Below are positions 32,652-41,627 of a DNA stretch of 64,000 bases, in pieces. The notes beneath the pieces were generated by a model. That model ran no database searches, had not been told where the DNA came from, and worked only from the letters and a program-made list of their open reading frames with translations. Origin of the DNA: Candidatus Lernaella stagnicola (GTDB lineage: Bacteria; Lernaellota; Lernaellaia; Lernaellales; Lernaellaceae). The position numbers and the translations under genes are program-made. The stretch is from positions 1 through 64,000 of the forward strand of contig JAVCCK010000045.1 of assembly GCA_030765525.1 (NCBI GenBank). Direction: 5' to 3'. Position 1 is the first letter of the stretch, and every line of letters starts with the position of its first letter.

Positions 32652-33593
32652 CTACCGGAATTCGGCCAGGCCGGTCGGCGTCCCGGTGCTTAGCTCCAGA
32701 GAGGGATTGAGCTTCATGCTCCAGGTCGCCAGGTCGCTTTCGAAAGCGTCCCACACGAGCGGCGGCAGGTTTTCATCGAAGCTGACGTGCGGCTGCTGGA
32801 AAGCAAGCGCGACGCTTTCGTCGATCGCCTCGCACAAATACTCGTCGACCATGGCGTTGAAATTGGGGTCCATCTGCGTGGTGACCGCCTCTTTGGCCCA
32901 ATAGGTCTGGTACCAAAGAAGAACCGGCGCGTTACCCAGGATGGATTCTTCGTTGTTGCGGAAGAAGGTTTCCGGATCGCTGGTACCGGGAATCGGCGGC
33001 GCGGTGAGCGAGCCGTGCATCGTGACCGTGCCCGCGTGAAATTCGGCGATGTTGTTCGTTTCACCGCGGCTGCGGTAATAGGAAACCGTCATTTCCGCCG
33101 CCAGCACTTCCGCGTCCCAACGCTCCTGCGGATAGTCGTCGTCGTCGAAACGATAGAAGGCGCGCGAGGCGTCCATCAATTCGCGGGCGACGGCGTACCA
33201 GTACACGAAGCGGGCGTAGAAAATCTTCGCCGCGAATTCCTCGCCAAAGGCCCCGATGAAATCGGCGCGTACCGTGGTCGATAGGTCTTCCCAAGTCGTG
33301 TAGACGATTCGCCGGGATTCGACCAGTCCGTCGCACGGGCCGGAACTATCCACGGAGTCGTCGTCGTCGCCACCCGCGGAGTCGTCGTCGCCGGCGGTGT
33401 CGTCGTCGCCGGACGTATCGTCGTCATCGTCGCCTCCGCCCGGGCCGGGATCGATATCGTCGTCGTCGCCCTCATCGAGGGTATCGGAGGGCGCGTAGGG
33501 GTCCTCTTCCTCGCTGGTGGAGCAGGCCGTGAGACAAACCATGCCGCAGGCCAGCAGGAAGATCGCCACAATCGACAGGAGAGTTCGTTGCAT
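32652..33593 (-). CDS. Lipoprotein with Asp-rich spacer and unknown C-terminal domain
   Basis: This is a 313-residue protein. GAGG is 6 nt before ATG 33593; the longer frame has no such site. The signal ends in a lipobox (VCLTACST, Cys near 24). About 65 residues of Asp-rich repeats follow (GDDDDIDPGP, DDDDDTSGDDDTAGDDDSAGG in pieces), and then a helical domain of about 220 residues (RADFIGAFGEEFAAKIFYARFVYWYAVARELM). I do not recognise that domain; it contains many aromatic and acidic residues and no obvious catalytic motif. The spacer probably holds the domain away from the outer membrane. Confidence 0.75.
   Translation of the reverse strand: MQRTLLSIVAIFLLACGMVCLTACSTSEEEDPYAPSDTLDEGDDDDIDPGPGGGDDDDDTSGDDDTAGDDDSAGGDDDDSVDSSGPCDGLVESRRIVYTTWEDLSTTVRADFIGAFGEEFAAKIFYARFVYWYAVARELMDASRAFYRFDDDDYPQERWDAEVLAAEMTVSYYRSRGETNNIAEFHAGTVTMHGSLTAPPIPGTSDPETFFRNNEESILGNAPVLLWYQTYWAKEAVTTQMDPNFNAMVDEYLCEAIDESVALAFQQPHVSFDENLPPLVWDAFESDLATWSMKLNPSLELSTGTPTGLAEFR
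33351..33480 (-). repeat. Asp-codon-rich repeat encoding a lipoprotein spacer
   Basis: Runs of GAC/GAT codons (read on the minus strand) alternate with Ser, Thr, Ala or Gly codons. The composition matches the repeats at 4496-4660 and 44899-45108, but here they follow a lipobox Cys and do not precede a terminal Cys. Confidence 0.75.
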
Positions 33594-33729
33594 GAAAAAC
33601 CTCACTTTTTCGGGCTTCGATAGCCGCGCCGATTGTACGGGACACCTGCGAAAGACGCAAATCCACAGGTTAAAAATGACGCCGACACTTGTTTTTCCCC
33701 GCGCTTTACCCCATCCATAGAAGGTTGAC

Positions 33730-35163
33730 GTGAACAATATAGGAAAAAAGATGCCGAGCTACGACAACTTGATTGCGCGAGCCAAAGAAAAGCTTGAGGA
33801 CCTCAACGCTGCCGAGCTATTGGCGGCGCATATTTTGCCGGGCGAAGACGAATTCCTGCCCGTGGTGATATACCCCCATATTCAGTTCTACCAACCGGCC
33901 GACGTGGACGCGTTGCGGGCCCAAGACACGCTTCCGCCCAGCATTCCGTTCACCCTGTATGTGCACATCCCCTTTTGCGCTTTCGCCTGTACCTACTGCC
34001 ATTGGGTGAAAACCATCAATCCCGATCCGGCGCTTGTCGAAGAATACCTCGACGTGTTGATCGAAGAGATGCGCCTCGCGGTCGACAAACTCGGCGGCGA
34101 ACGCATCCCGATCACAACGGCGATTTTCGGCGGCGGCACGCCGACCTATCTGACGCCACCCCAACTAGAGCGCGTCCTGACTGCGGTGCACAAATACTTC
34201 GATCTGCGGGGATGCCGCCAGTTCAGTTTCGAGGCCGAACCCCGTTCCCTACTCGGCGAAGTCGGAGCCGCCAGGCTGCGCACGCTGCGCGATCACGGCG
34301 TGCACCGCATCAGCATGGGCGTGCAAAGCTTCAATGACGACATCCTTCGCCACATGGGGCGGCAACATTCCGGCGACGAAGCCAGGGAGGCGATCGCCGC
34401 GATTCGCGACGCCGATTTCGAAAGCCTTTCCATCGACCTGATTTACGGCTACCCGGGCCAAAAACACAGTGATTGGCTCGACTCCATGCAAACCGCGATC
34501 GACTTGGAGGTCGACGCTTGGCAGCTATACCGCCTGCGCATCCTGCGTCACGGCGAACGACAGGCGGCGATCCTCAACGAATTCGAACAGAACCGTGGGC
34601 GATTCCCCGGCGACGACGAAATCCGCCTGATGAAAATGGTCGCCGCGATCAGTTCCGAAGACGCCGGTTACAAGCAGCACTTCACCCGCATCTTCGCGCG
34701 CGGACCCCAACACGTTACGCATTTCATGGTCGATTATTGCTGCCGGCTCTACAATGTGATCGGCCTGGGACCCTCGGCGTGGTCGAACTACCACCGCACC
34801 TTCACCGTGAACGTCGCCGACGATTTCGATCGCTACTACGCACTGGTCCGGGCCGGAAAGCTGCCGGCCGACCGCGCCCTGCTTCGCGACACCGAAACCG
34901 AGGCCCGGCGCAGCTTCATCAGCCCGCTCAAAAACTGCCGGGTTGGCAAGCGGCCCTTTGCGAAGCGAACCGGTATGGATTTGCGGGAGCACTTCGGACC
35001 GGAGATCGACCGCCTCCAAGGTTTCGGCCTGCTGGAAGAGGACGAAAACCAAATTTGGTTGTCCGAGCGCGGCCGGTTCTTCGCCGACGAAACGGTCATG
35101 CAACTTTTCCAGAAGCGTTACTTGCCCTTCCCGCAGGTCGGCCACGACCTCATGCCGGAATAA
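33730..35163 (+). CDS. HemN/HemW-like radical SAM protein
   Basis: This is a 477-residue protein from GTG 33730 (AAGG 5 nt upstream); ATG 33751 is also possible. The cluster motif PFCAFACTYCHW is C-x3-C-x2-C as in radical SAM enzymes. GGGTPTYLTP, FEAEPRSL, GVHRISMGVQSFNDDILRHMGR and SLSIDLIYGYPGQ follow the HemN/HemW pattern. The end (about 385-470) is a winged-helix HemN_C-like domain. Possible roles are anaerobic coproporphyrinogen oxidation, haem chaperone or a haem-degrading methyltransferase (HutW/ChuW). The absence of haem genes nearby leaves this open. Confidence 0.85.
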   Translation: MNNIGKKMPSYDNLIARAKEKLEDLNAAELLAAHILPGEDEFLPVVIYPHIQFYQPADVDALRAQDTLPPSIPFTLYVHIPFCAFACTYCHWVKTINPDPALVEEYLDVLIEEMRLAVDKLGGERIPITTAIFGGGTPTYLTPPQLERVLTAVHKYFDLRGCRQFSFEAEPRSLLGEVGAARLRTLRDHGVHRISMGVQSFNDDILRHMGRQHSGDEAREAIAAIRDADFESLSIDLIYGYPGQKHSDWLDSMQTAIDLEVDAWQLYRLRILRHGERQAAILNEFEQNRGRFPGDDEIRLMKMVAAISSEDAGYKQHFTRIFARGPQHVTHFMVDYCCRLYNVIGLGPSAWSNYHRTFTVNVADDFDRYYALVRAGKLPADRALLRDTETEARRSFISPLKNCRVGKRPFAKRTGMDLREHFGPEIDRLQGFGLLEEDENQIWLSERGRFFADETVMQLFQKRYLPFPQVGHDLMPE

Positions 35164-35169
35164 CAAGCC

Positions 35170-35910
35170 TCAGGTAGGCAGGCGGAATTCGCGCGCGCCG
35201 CGATCGAAAAAGCGCGTGTGGAAAATCGCCCACATCGACGAGACGAAATCGCGCCACCGGATCTTCTTGCCTTCGCTCTTGTAACGCGGGCGGTACGAAA
35301 TCGGGCGTTCCAGAATCGGCACGCCCCGGTTGAGCAGCTTGCACCCCAGTTCCATGTCCCAACTGAAACGCCGGTGTTTCAAATCGAGGCGGCGCATCAG
35401 TTCGGTGCCCATCGCCTTGTAGCACGTGGCCGCGTCGGTAAAGCGGTAGCCGTAGAGCAGGCGGATGAAAAAGTGCGCGATGACCAGTCCGATCTGGTAG
35501 AAGCGGCGGCGCGATTGGTCCGCACCCAAGGGCAGGCCCCGGCTGCCGAATACCACCGGCGCCTCGCCCGCCGCCAGCGGGGCCAGTAGCTCGGACCAGT
35601 CGGCGGGGTCGTATTCCAGGTCGGCGTCTTGCACGACACACAACTCGCCGGTGGCCGTATTCAACGCCTGGCGCACCGCGTAGCCTTTGCCGTGGTTGCC
35701 GCTCAGTTCGATCAGGCGTACCGGCTCGTCGGGATGATCAGCGAGAAAAGCGCGCACCTGGGCGGCCGTGCGATCGGTGCTGCCGTCGTTTACGACGATG
35801 ATTTCCTTCGTCAGGCGCAGGGGCGTCAGATCGACAGCCGCCACCTTCTCCAACAGCAGCCGTACCGTCGGTTCCTCGTTGTAGACCGGAACGAAAATCG
35901 ATAGCTTCAT
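35170..35910 (-). CDS. Family 2 glycosyltransferase (dolichyl-phosphate-mannose synthase type)
   Basis: This is a 246-residue protein. It has the GT2 nucleotide-sugar motifs LSIFVPVYNEEPTVRLLL, IIVVNDGSTDRTA, the DxD-like VQDADLEYDP, and GSRGLP. Membrane helices are lacking except for a hydrophobic segment near residues 150-165 (FYQIGLVIAHFFIRLLYGY), as in DPMS-like enzymes that attach to the membrane. Such enzymes make polyprenyl-phosphate sugars, which the GT-C-like proteins at 21861 and 35959 could use. The start is ATG 35910; a TTG at 35925 is less likely. Confidence 0.85.
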   Translation of the reverse strand: MKLSIFVPVYNEEPTVRLLLEKVAAVDLTPLRLTKEIIVVNDGSTDRTAAQVRAFLADHPDEPVRLIELSGNHGKGYAVRQALNTATGELCVVQDADLEYDPADWSELLAPLAAGEAPVVFGSRGLPLGADQSRRRFYQIGLVIAHFFIRLLYGYRFTDAATCYKAMGTELMRRLDLKHRRFSWDMELGCKLLNRGVPILERPISYRPRYKSEGKKIRWRDFVSSMWAIFHTRFFDRGAREFRLPT

Positions 35911-35958
35911 AACTCGCTTTGGCAATAGATTTCACTCAGTGTAGCATGGCCGTGTTCC

Positions 35959-37470
35959 ATGCCGGACCAAAATCGAAAGAACGACCGCAAGATGAACGCT
36001 GATCCCTGGGATCGCCGCCTAACTGCGACGGCCGCCGTTTTCGTCGTCCTGTGGACGCTGGTGCACGTGTTTTTCGCCATCCCCAGCGGCGACGAAGGCT
36101 GGTATCTGGCCGCGGCCCGGGGCATCGGGCAGGGGCATTTGCCGTATCTCCATTCGTTTTTCACGCAAGGCCCGCTGGCCGCCCTGGTCCATGCGCCGAT
36201 TGTCGCCGCCGTGCCCACGCTGATCGCCGCCCGCCTGCAAGCCGCGCTGGCCTGGCTGTTCGCCTTGTGGCTCGGCGCCGTCTGGTTGCGTGCTGACCGC
36301 CTGTCCGGCGGACGCTGGTGGTGGCTTGCGCTGGCCGGGGCATCCTCGTTCATGGCCAACATGAACACCCTGGCAATGACCCCCGCGTACGAGTGCCTCG
36401 CCGTGATCGCCTCCTTGCTGTTGTGGCGGCGCGGGCGGGTCGGGGGCGCGCTGGCCGTTTCCTCCGTCGCGGCGGCAATGCGCGTGAGCCTTGCGCCGTG
36501 GACCGCCTTCTTGTGGGTCTTCACCGTCGTGACCGCGTTGCGGGGAACGCGGCTGCGCGAGGCGTGGCGCGGCGCGTGGGCCGGGCTGTTGCCTTTCGCG
36601 TTGCTGGTCGGGCCGTTTTTTCTGCTCGCCCCGGAGCGCACGTGGGCCGGCCTTGTCGGCTACCACCTCGGCGGCGGACAAAGCGCGGTGACCGGAGTCG
36701 CCGTCCTCAAGTTCAAAGCATGGTTTTGGCTGTGGTGGATCGTCTTCGCCGCGCCGGTGTTGGCCGCCGCTCTTGCCGCTTGGCGACTGCAGCCGCAACG
36801 TCGCGACATCCACGACGCCCTGCTGCTCGGCGGCGCGCTGCTGCTGAGCCTCGTCCACACTCTGCCGGCCACGCCGTATCCCAAATACCAGGTCGTCCCC
36901 ACGATGCTGCTCGCGTTGTTTGCGGCGCGACACCTGCCGCGCGTGAACGTCTCCCGCCTGACGCGCATCGCCATCTTCGCGTTGCTACTGGTGTCGCAAG
37001 CCGGGTTGCATTGGTTCTTCCAACGGCATCTCGAATTCGACGAGCCGCCCCCTGCCGTCGAACGACGCGTGGGCCGCGAAATCGGCCGCCTTGCCGGAAG
37101 CGGCGACGTGTTTCTCTTCGAGCCCCTGCTGGCCGTGGAGGGTGGTTTCTCGTTGCCGCCCGGCCTCGAGATGGGTCCTTTCTCGCTGACCACCCGCTGG
37201 GATCGAACGACCGCCCGCCACTTGGGCCTGCTGACCGCCGCCGACGTCGTCGAAGGGTTGTCCGCAGCGCGGTGGGACGTCGTTGCCGTGCATTCGGGCG
37301 ACCTGGCTTCGCTCGATGAAGGTTCGCGCGTCGCAGCCGGCGCGGCGCTGCGCGACAACTACCGCTTGGCGCGGCGCTACGAGCGGGTCGGGCAATATCG
37401 CACGCCGCTGGCGGTCTTCACCCGTCGAGCGGCGCAGCTTGGCACAACCCTCACGCCCCCCGTAGAATGA
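35959..37470 (+). CDS. Polytopic membrane protein, GT-C glycosyltransferase-like
   Basis: This is a 503-residue protein with about eleven hydrophobic segments and a soluble C-terminal domain of about 130 residues. The first outer loop has IPSGDEGWYLAAARGIGQGHLPYLHSFFTQGP in outline. The acidic DE plus aromatic pattern followed by YxHxxFxQGP is typical of GT39/GT83-type (ArnT/PMT-like) enzymes. The likely role is sugar transfer from a polyprenyl carrier on the outer face of the inner membrane. It is divergent from the GT2 gene and overlaps bioB by 4 nt. Start ATG 35959 or ATG 35992. Confidence 0.65.
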   Translation: MPDQNRKNDRKMNADPWDRRLTATAAVFVVLWTLVHVFFAIPSGDEGWYLAAARGIGQGHLPYLHSFFTQGPLAALVHAPIVAAVPTLIAARLQAALAWLFALWLGAVWLRADRLSGGRWWWLALAGASSFMANMNTLAMTPAYECLAVIASLLLWRRGRVGGALAVSSVAAAMRVSLAPWTAFLWVFTVVTALRGTRLREAWRGAWAGLLPFALLVGPFFLLAPERTWAGLVGYHLGGGQSAVTGVAVLKFKAWFWLWWIVFAAPVLAAALAAWRLQPQRRDIHDALLLGGALLLSLVHTLPATPYPKYQVVPTMLLALFAARHLPRVNVSRLTRIAIFALLLVSQAGLHWFFQRHLEFDEPPPAVERRVGREIGRLAGSGDVFLFEPLLAVEGGFSLPPGLEMGPFSLTTRWDRTTARHLGLLTAADVVEGLSAARWDVVAVHSGDLASLDEGSRVAAGAALRDNYRLARRYERVGQYRTPLAVFTRRAAQLGTTLTPPVE

Positions 37471-38447
37471 CGCCCATGATGGACGCCGCCCGAATCGACC
37501 GCCTGCTCGCCGGCGAAGCGCTGACCGCCGCCGAAGCCCTGGCCGTCGCAATCCTGCCCGAGACCGACTTCGCCGCGTGGCTGGAAGTTGCCGACCTTCT
37601 GCGCCGGCGTTTTGCCGGACCGGCGGTGTCCTTGTGCGCCATCGTCAACGCCAAGAGCGGCGGCTGCGACCAGGATTGCTCGTTCTGCGCGCAAAGCGGC
37701 CGGTACGAAACCTCGTCACCCGAATACGCCTTTCTCGACCCCGAGACGATCCGCGAAACGGCGCTGCGTGCTAAGGCCGGCGGGGCGCGGCATTTCTCGC
37801 TCGTCACCAGCGGGCGGGGCCTTACGCAAGCGGAGGTGGATGACGCGGTACGGGGCGTCGAGACGATCGCCGCAGTCGGTTTGATTCCGTGCGCGAGCCT
37901 CGGCGTGCTGGAGCAGGAAGCCTTGGCGGCGCTGCGGGCGGCGGGCCTGGTGCGCTACCACCACAACTTGGAAACCGCGCGCGACTTCTACCCGCAGGTG
38001 TGCTCGACGCGAACCTACGACGACAATGTGGCGGTGTTGACCGCGGCGCGACGCGTGGGGCTGGAGGTGTGCGCGGGATGCCTGTTCGGCCTCGGCGAAA
38101 GTTGGCAGCACCGCGTCGACCTGCTGCTCGACCTGCGCCGGCTGGGCGTCGATTCCGTGCCGATCAATTTCCTGATACCGATCCCCGGCACGCCGCTGGC
38201 GGGTCGCCCGCGCCTGTCGCCAGTGGAGTGTCTGCGCATCTTGGTCGTCGCGCGGCTGATGCTGCCCCGGCAGGAGATCCGCATCTGCGGCGGCCGCGAG
38301 AACCTGGGCGACTTGGAAGCGGACATGTTTCGCGCCGGCGCTTCGGGATTGATGATCGGGGATCTGCTGACCGTCAAAGGGCCCTCGGCCGACCGCGACC
38401 GTCAACTGCTCGCGGCGTTGGGGCTGCCGGTCGTCGAGCCGTTATGA
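37467..38447 (+). CDS. bioB: Biotin synthase
   Basis: This is a 326-residue radical SAM enzyme. The motif SGGCDQDCSFCAQS is the diagnostic BioB cluster. The order YHHNLETARDFYPQVCSTRTYDDNV, CAGCLFGLGESWQHRVDLLL, FLIPIPGTPLAG and RICGGRENLG matches biotin synthase, with the Cys and Arg ligands of the [2Fe-2S] cluster in place. It inserts sulfur into dethiobiotin as the last step of biotin synthesis. Other bio genes are absent from the window. Its start overlaps the upstream membrane protein gene and its stop overlaps the next SGNH gene (ATGA). Confidence 0.95.
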   Translation: MTPMMDAARIDRLLAGEALTAAEALAVAILPETDFAAWLEVADLLRRRFAGPAVSLCAIVNAKSGGCDQDCSFCAQSGRYETSSPEYAFLDPETIRETALRAKAGGARHFSLVTSGRGLTQAEVDDAVRGVETIAAVGLIPCASLGVLEQEALAALRAAGLVRYHHNLETARDFYPQVCSTRTYDDNVAVLTAARRVGLEVCAGCLFGLGESWQHRVDLLLDLRRLGVDSVPINFLIPIPGTPLAGRPRLSPVECLRILVVARLMLPRQEIRICGGRENLGDLEADMFRAGASGLMIGDLLTVKGPSADRDRQLLAALGLPVVEPL

Positions 38448-39502
38448 AACGCGCCTATGCCCGCTATCGCCGCCGTGTTCTTTTCGCCCTCGTGACGGTC
38501 GTGCTGGTGTTCGTTGCGGCGGAGCTCGTCGTGCGGTGGGGCGGTTGGGCGCTGCTGAAGCAGGAGGAGTTCTTCACCGACGTCTACGACCCGCGTTACA
38601 CGATGGTGCCGCGCGCGCCCAATCCGTATTCGGAACTCGGCGAGGTGTTGAACGACGAGGGTTTCCGCGGTCGCGCGCCGACAGCCGCCAAGCAACCCGG
38701 CGTGCCGCGCATTCTCAGCGTGGGCGATTCGGCGACTTTCGGGGTCGGCGTCGAGGCGCACGAAACCTACTCGTACCAAATCGAGGTTTTGTTGCGTAAG
38801 CACCACGCGGTGGAGGTGCTCAACGGGGGCATTCCGGGAACCGCCTTGTGGCAGCATCGCCTGCTGATCGAGAAAAAAGTCGACGAGTGGGCGGCGGATA
38901 TCGTGGTGGTCTACACCGGCCCGAGCTACCGCGCCGATTACTTTGTATTGCGGGAAGCGCAGCGCGGACGCGATGTCCTCGCCCCCTTGCGCAAGGGCTT
39001 GGCGCATTTGCACTTGTATCGCCTGCTGCGGCGCTGGATACGCCCGCCGCGGTTTGACGACCTGGCGAACCAATACACCGGCAGCGATCAAATCTTCCTG
39101 CCCGAAGAAAGGGTGGCGCGCGATACCCGCGAGGATATCCAGGCCATGACCGCCGCCTGCCGCAAGGCCGGGGCGCGCTTGTTGGTCGTGCCGCGACAGG
39201 CGCGCGACACCTACCTTATCGCCCACGAAGAGGGCATGCGGTTCGGCGACTTGAACTGGCGGCACAAGGTGCATGTCGACAACGGCACCGTCGCGCTATT
39301 CGATGCCCTCGAACGTTTCGACGTGCCGCGCCTGGACCTTAGCGGCCCGCTGCTGAAGGCCTCGTACGAGCAGAATTGTTTCCTCGACGAGTCCCACCTC
39401 ACCTCGGGCGGGCATCGCATCGTGGCCGAGACGCTGGCCGCGGAGTTGTGCCGCCGCGGTTGGATACCCAAGTGCGCGGGATCGGCGGAGACGGCCCCGT
39501 GA
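38444..39502 (+). CDS. Membrane-anchored SGNH hydrolase-like protein A
   Basis: This is a 352-residue protein. A basic start and one membrane helix (VLFALVTVVLVFVAAELVVRW) lead into an SGNH domain: ILSVGDSATFGVG (Ser in GDS), NGGIPGTALWQ, VVVYTGPSYRADYF and FLDESHLTSGGHRIVAE (Asp/His). Such proteins remove or transfer acyl groups on envelope glycans. It is a tandem duplicate of the next gene and is coupled to bioB by an ATGA overlap. Confidence 0.8.
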   Translation: MKRAYARYRRRVLFALVTVVLVFVAAELVVRWGGWALLKQEEFFTDVYDPRYTMVPRAPNPYSELGEVLNDEGFRGRAPTAAKQPGVPRILSVGDSATFGVGVEAHETYSYQIEVLLRKHHAVEVLNGGIPGTALWQHRLLIEKKVDEWAADIVVVYTGPSYRADYFVLREAQRGRDVLAPLRKGLAHLHLYRLLRRWIRPPRFDDLANQYTGSDQIFLPEERVARDTREDIQAMTAACRKAGARLLVVPRQARDTYLIAHEEGMRFGDLNWRHKVHVDNGTVALFDALERFDVPRLDLSGPLLKASYEQNCFLDESHLTSGGHRIVAETLAAELCRRGWIPKCAGSAETAP

Positions 39503-40590
39503 GACGCCGTTGGGGCCGCCATCGCCGCCATGTCCTTTTTGCGCTCGTGGCGGTCGGTCTGTTTTTCGCCTTGATCGAAGCCGTGTTGCGTCTCGGAGGT
39601 TGGGCGACGCTGCCCGCGGAAGAGCTTTTCACCGACGCCTACGACATCGGCTACACCATGCGGCCCGGCGCGGCCAATCCGTGGACCGACGCCATCGAAT
39701 TTCTCAACGCGGCGGGTTTTCGCGGCCCCGACACGCCTCGCGAGCGGCGCCCCGGCGTGGTGCGTGTTATGTGCCTGGGGGACTCCACGACCTTCGGCGC
39801 GGGCGTGGCGTACGAGGAAGCCTATCCGTCCGTGTTGGCCTCGTTGCTTGGGGCGCGGGGGATGTCGGTCGAGGTGATGAACGCCGGGATTCCGGGTTCG
39901 GCGCTGTGGAAGCAGCGGGTCATCTACGAAAACTACCTGCGGACCTACGATCCGGATCTGCTCGTGCTCTACACGAATTACGGCTACCGCGAAGACTACC
40001 TGCGCCTGCGCTTGGATATGGAACGCGACCCGCTTAAGTGGAGCGTGCGGCGATTGGCCGCGCGGTCGCATATCTACCGCTTGCTGCGGTTGTGGCTGCG
40101 CCCGCCGCGTTTCGCCGAAGCCGTCGCACCCAGTCAATATGACTTGCAGCGCTTTGTCGTGCGTGACGCCGATCCCGAAGTAACCCGGCAGGTGCTCGCC
40201 TACACGAATCAAGACCTGAACGCCGTGGCCGAAGCGTGTCGCGCCGACGGCTGCGCGTTGTTGGTTGTGCCGTTGTTGTCGCGTTATACCTTCGACGAAG
40301 CCGTGGCGCGCGGCATGCGGCCGGGGCCCGACTTCTACGACTGGCACCGCCGCAACAACAGCTCGGTTCGTGTGGGCGAAGCGGCCCGGCGCGCGGGCAT
40401 CGTCACCCTCGACGCCGCCCCGGCTTTCTTGGAGGCCTCGTACCGGGAACGGCAGTTCCGTGACGAGGTGCACTTCACCGTGGTGGGGCACCGCTTGATG
40501 GCCGAGTTGATCGACGCGGCGATCGCGAAACAAGGTCTGCTGGACGCCGTGGGCGAAAAAAAGATTGCCAAAGAACCGGCCGCTCAGTAG
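39499..40590 (+). CDS. Membrane-anchored SGNH hydrolase-like protein B (tandem paralogue)
   Basis: This is a 363-residue protein starting at GTG 39499, which overlaps the previous stop (GTGA). It has the same layout as its neighbour: one N-terminal helix (HVLFALVAVGLFFALIEAVLRL), VMCLGDSTTFGAG, NAGIPGSALWKQR and FRDEVHFTVVGHRLMAE. The SHLTSGGH block of the first copy is VHFTVVGH here. The pair probably arose by duplication and may act on two positions or two polymers. Confidence 0.8.
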   Translation: MRRRWGRHRRHVLFALVAVGLFFALIEAVLRLGGWATLPAEELFTDAYDIGYTMRPGAANPWTDAIEFLNAAGFRGPDTPRERRPGVVRVMCLGDSTTFGAGVAYEEAYPSVLASLLGARGMSVEVMNAGIPGSALWKQRVIYENYLRTYDPDLLVLYTNYGYREDYLRLRLDMERDPLKWSVRRLAARSHIYRLLRLWLRPPRFAEAVAPSQYDLQRFVVRDADPEVTRQVLAYTNQDLNAVAEACRADGCALLVVPLLSRYTFDEAVARGMRPGPDFYDWHRRNNSSVRVGEAARRAGIVTLDAAPAFLEASYRERQFRDEVHFTVVGHRLMAELIDAAIAKQGLLDAVGEKKIAKEPAAQ

Positions 40591-40628
40591 GCTGGCGACA
40601 ATCACGATTTCCTGCGGAGCGCGCAAAG

Positions 40629-41495
40629 TTGGATTTGCTCAAGCGATTGGATGACGTAAGCGAGCTGCCGACCATTCCCACCACGGTGACGAAGGTCCTG
40701 CAAGTCACCGCCGATGAAGACGCCGGCTTGGCAGACTTGAGCAAGGTGATTCACGCCGATCCCTCCCTGGCCGCCAAACTCTTGCGCGTTGCCAACAGCG
40801 CCTTTTATCGCCGCGCCCGCGAAATCGACAGCATCGATCGCGCCATTGCCATGATCGGTTTCGACGAAGTGCGCTCCCTGGCCGTTTCGGTCGGGGCGTT
40901 CGAGTCGGTGATGCGGCCGACGGCCGGCGACCTGTTCGACCGCGCGGCGTTTTGGGAGCACAGCTTTGCCGTGGCGGTGGCGGCGCGCGAATTGGCCGCG
41001 GGGACGGGTTTGGGCGACGGCGACGCCTTTGCCGCCGGCTTGCTGCACGACATCGGCAAGGTATTGCTCGATCGCTTTTTCCCTGAAGACTTCGAGCGCA
41101 TCATGCGACTCGGGCGGGAAAAAGGCGGTAGTTTTTTCGCCATCGAGCGCCAACTCGAACAAAGCACCCATGCCGATATGGGCGGCTATTTGCTGGAACG
41201 CTGGGAACTGCCCGACGAACTCGTGGCCGGCGTCGGCGGTCATCACGTGCCGACCGGCCACAGCGGCCCGCTGGCTACAACGACCTATTTGGCCAATCAG
41301 CTCGCGCACGCGGCGGGCTTTTCCTCCGACGGTATCGAGCGCAATTTAACGCTGGAACGTATCTTGAATCACCCCGAGGTTGCCGCACTGCGGGCCGCCG
41401 GTCGCCTGCCCGACCCCTCGCTGGCGGCCGAGGTGCTCGAGCGTCTCGTTAAGGACGCCGAACAGATATCCGGCCAAGCCGCGATGCTGATGTAA
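40629..41495 (+). CDS. HDOD-domain signalling protein
   Basis: This is a 288-residue protein from TTG 40629. The HDOD domain fills most of it: ELPTIPTTVTKVLQVTADEDAGLADLSKVIHADPSLAAKLLRVANSAFY, SIDRAIAMIGFDEVRSLAV and AAGLLHDIGKVLLDRFF in outline. HDOD proteins are signalling outputs related to HD-GYP but usually lack phosphodiesterase activity; here an HDIGK motif is kept. It stands alone as an output protein and may be controlled by a separate receiver. Confidence 0.85.
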   Translation: MDLLKRLDDVSELPTIPTTVTKVLQVTADEDAGLADLSKVIHADPSLAAKLLRVANSAFYRRAREIDSIDRAIAMIGFDEVRSLAVSVGAFESVMRPTAGDLFDRAAFWEHSFAVAVAARELAAGTGLGDGDAFAAGLLHDIGKVLLDRFFPEDFERIMRLGREKGGSFFAIERQLEQSTHADMGGYLLERWELPDELVAGVGGHHVPTGHSGPLATTTYLANQLAHAAGFSSDGIERNLTLERILNHPEVAALRAAGRLPDPSLAAEVLERLVKDAEQISGQAAMLM

Positions 41496-41627
41496 CTCGA
41501 AATAACTCTTATTGACACTTTTTTCCGGCTGGACATTGCCCCTGTTCAGATGGACAATAAAAAGTCCTATGGGGGAACAGGTGCCCGGCGTGAATTTTTC
41601 ACCCGGGCCACTGCGAAGGAGATAAGT

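Noticed and set aside
41512-41545. TTGACA and GG/GC patterns before the B12-type radical SAM gene as sigma70 or sigma54 promoter
   Set aside because: No acceptable -10 box at 16-18 nt, and the GG-GC spacing does not fit a -24/-12 element.
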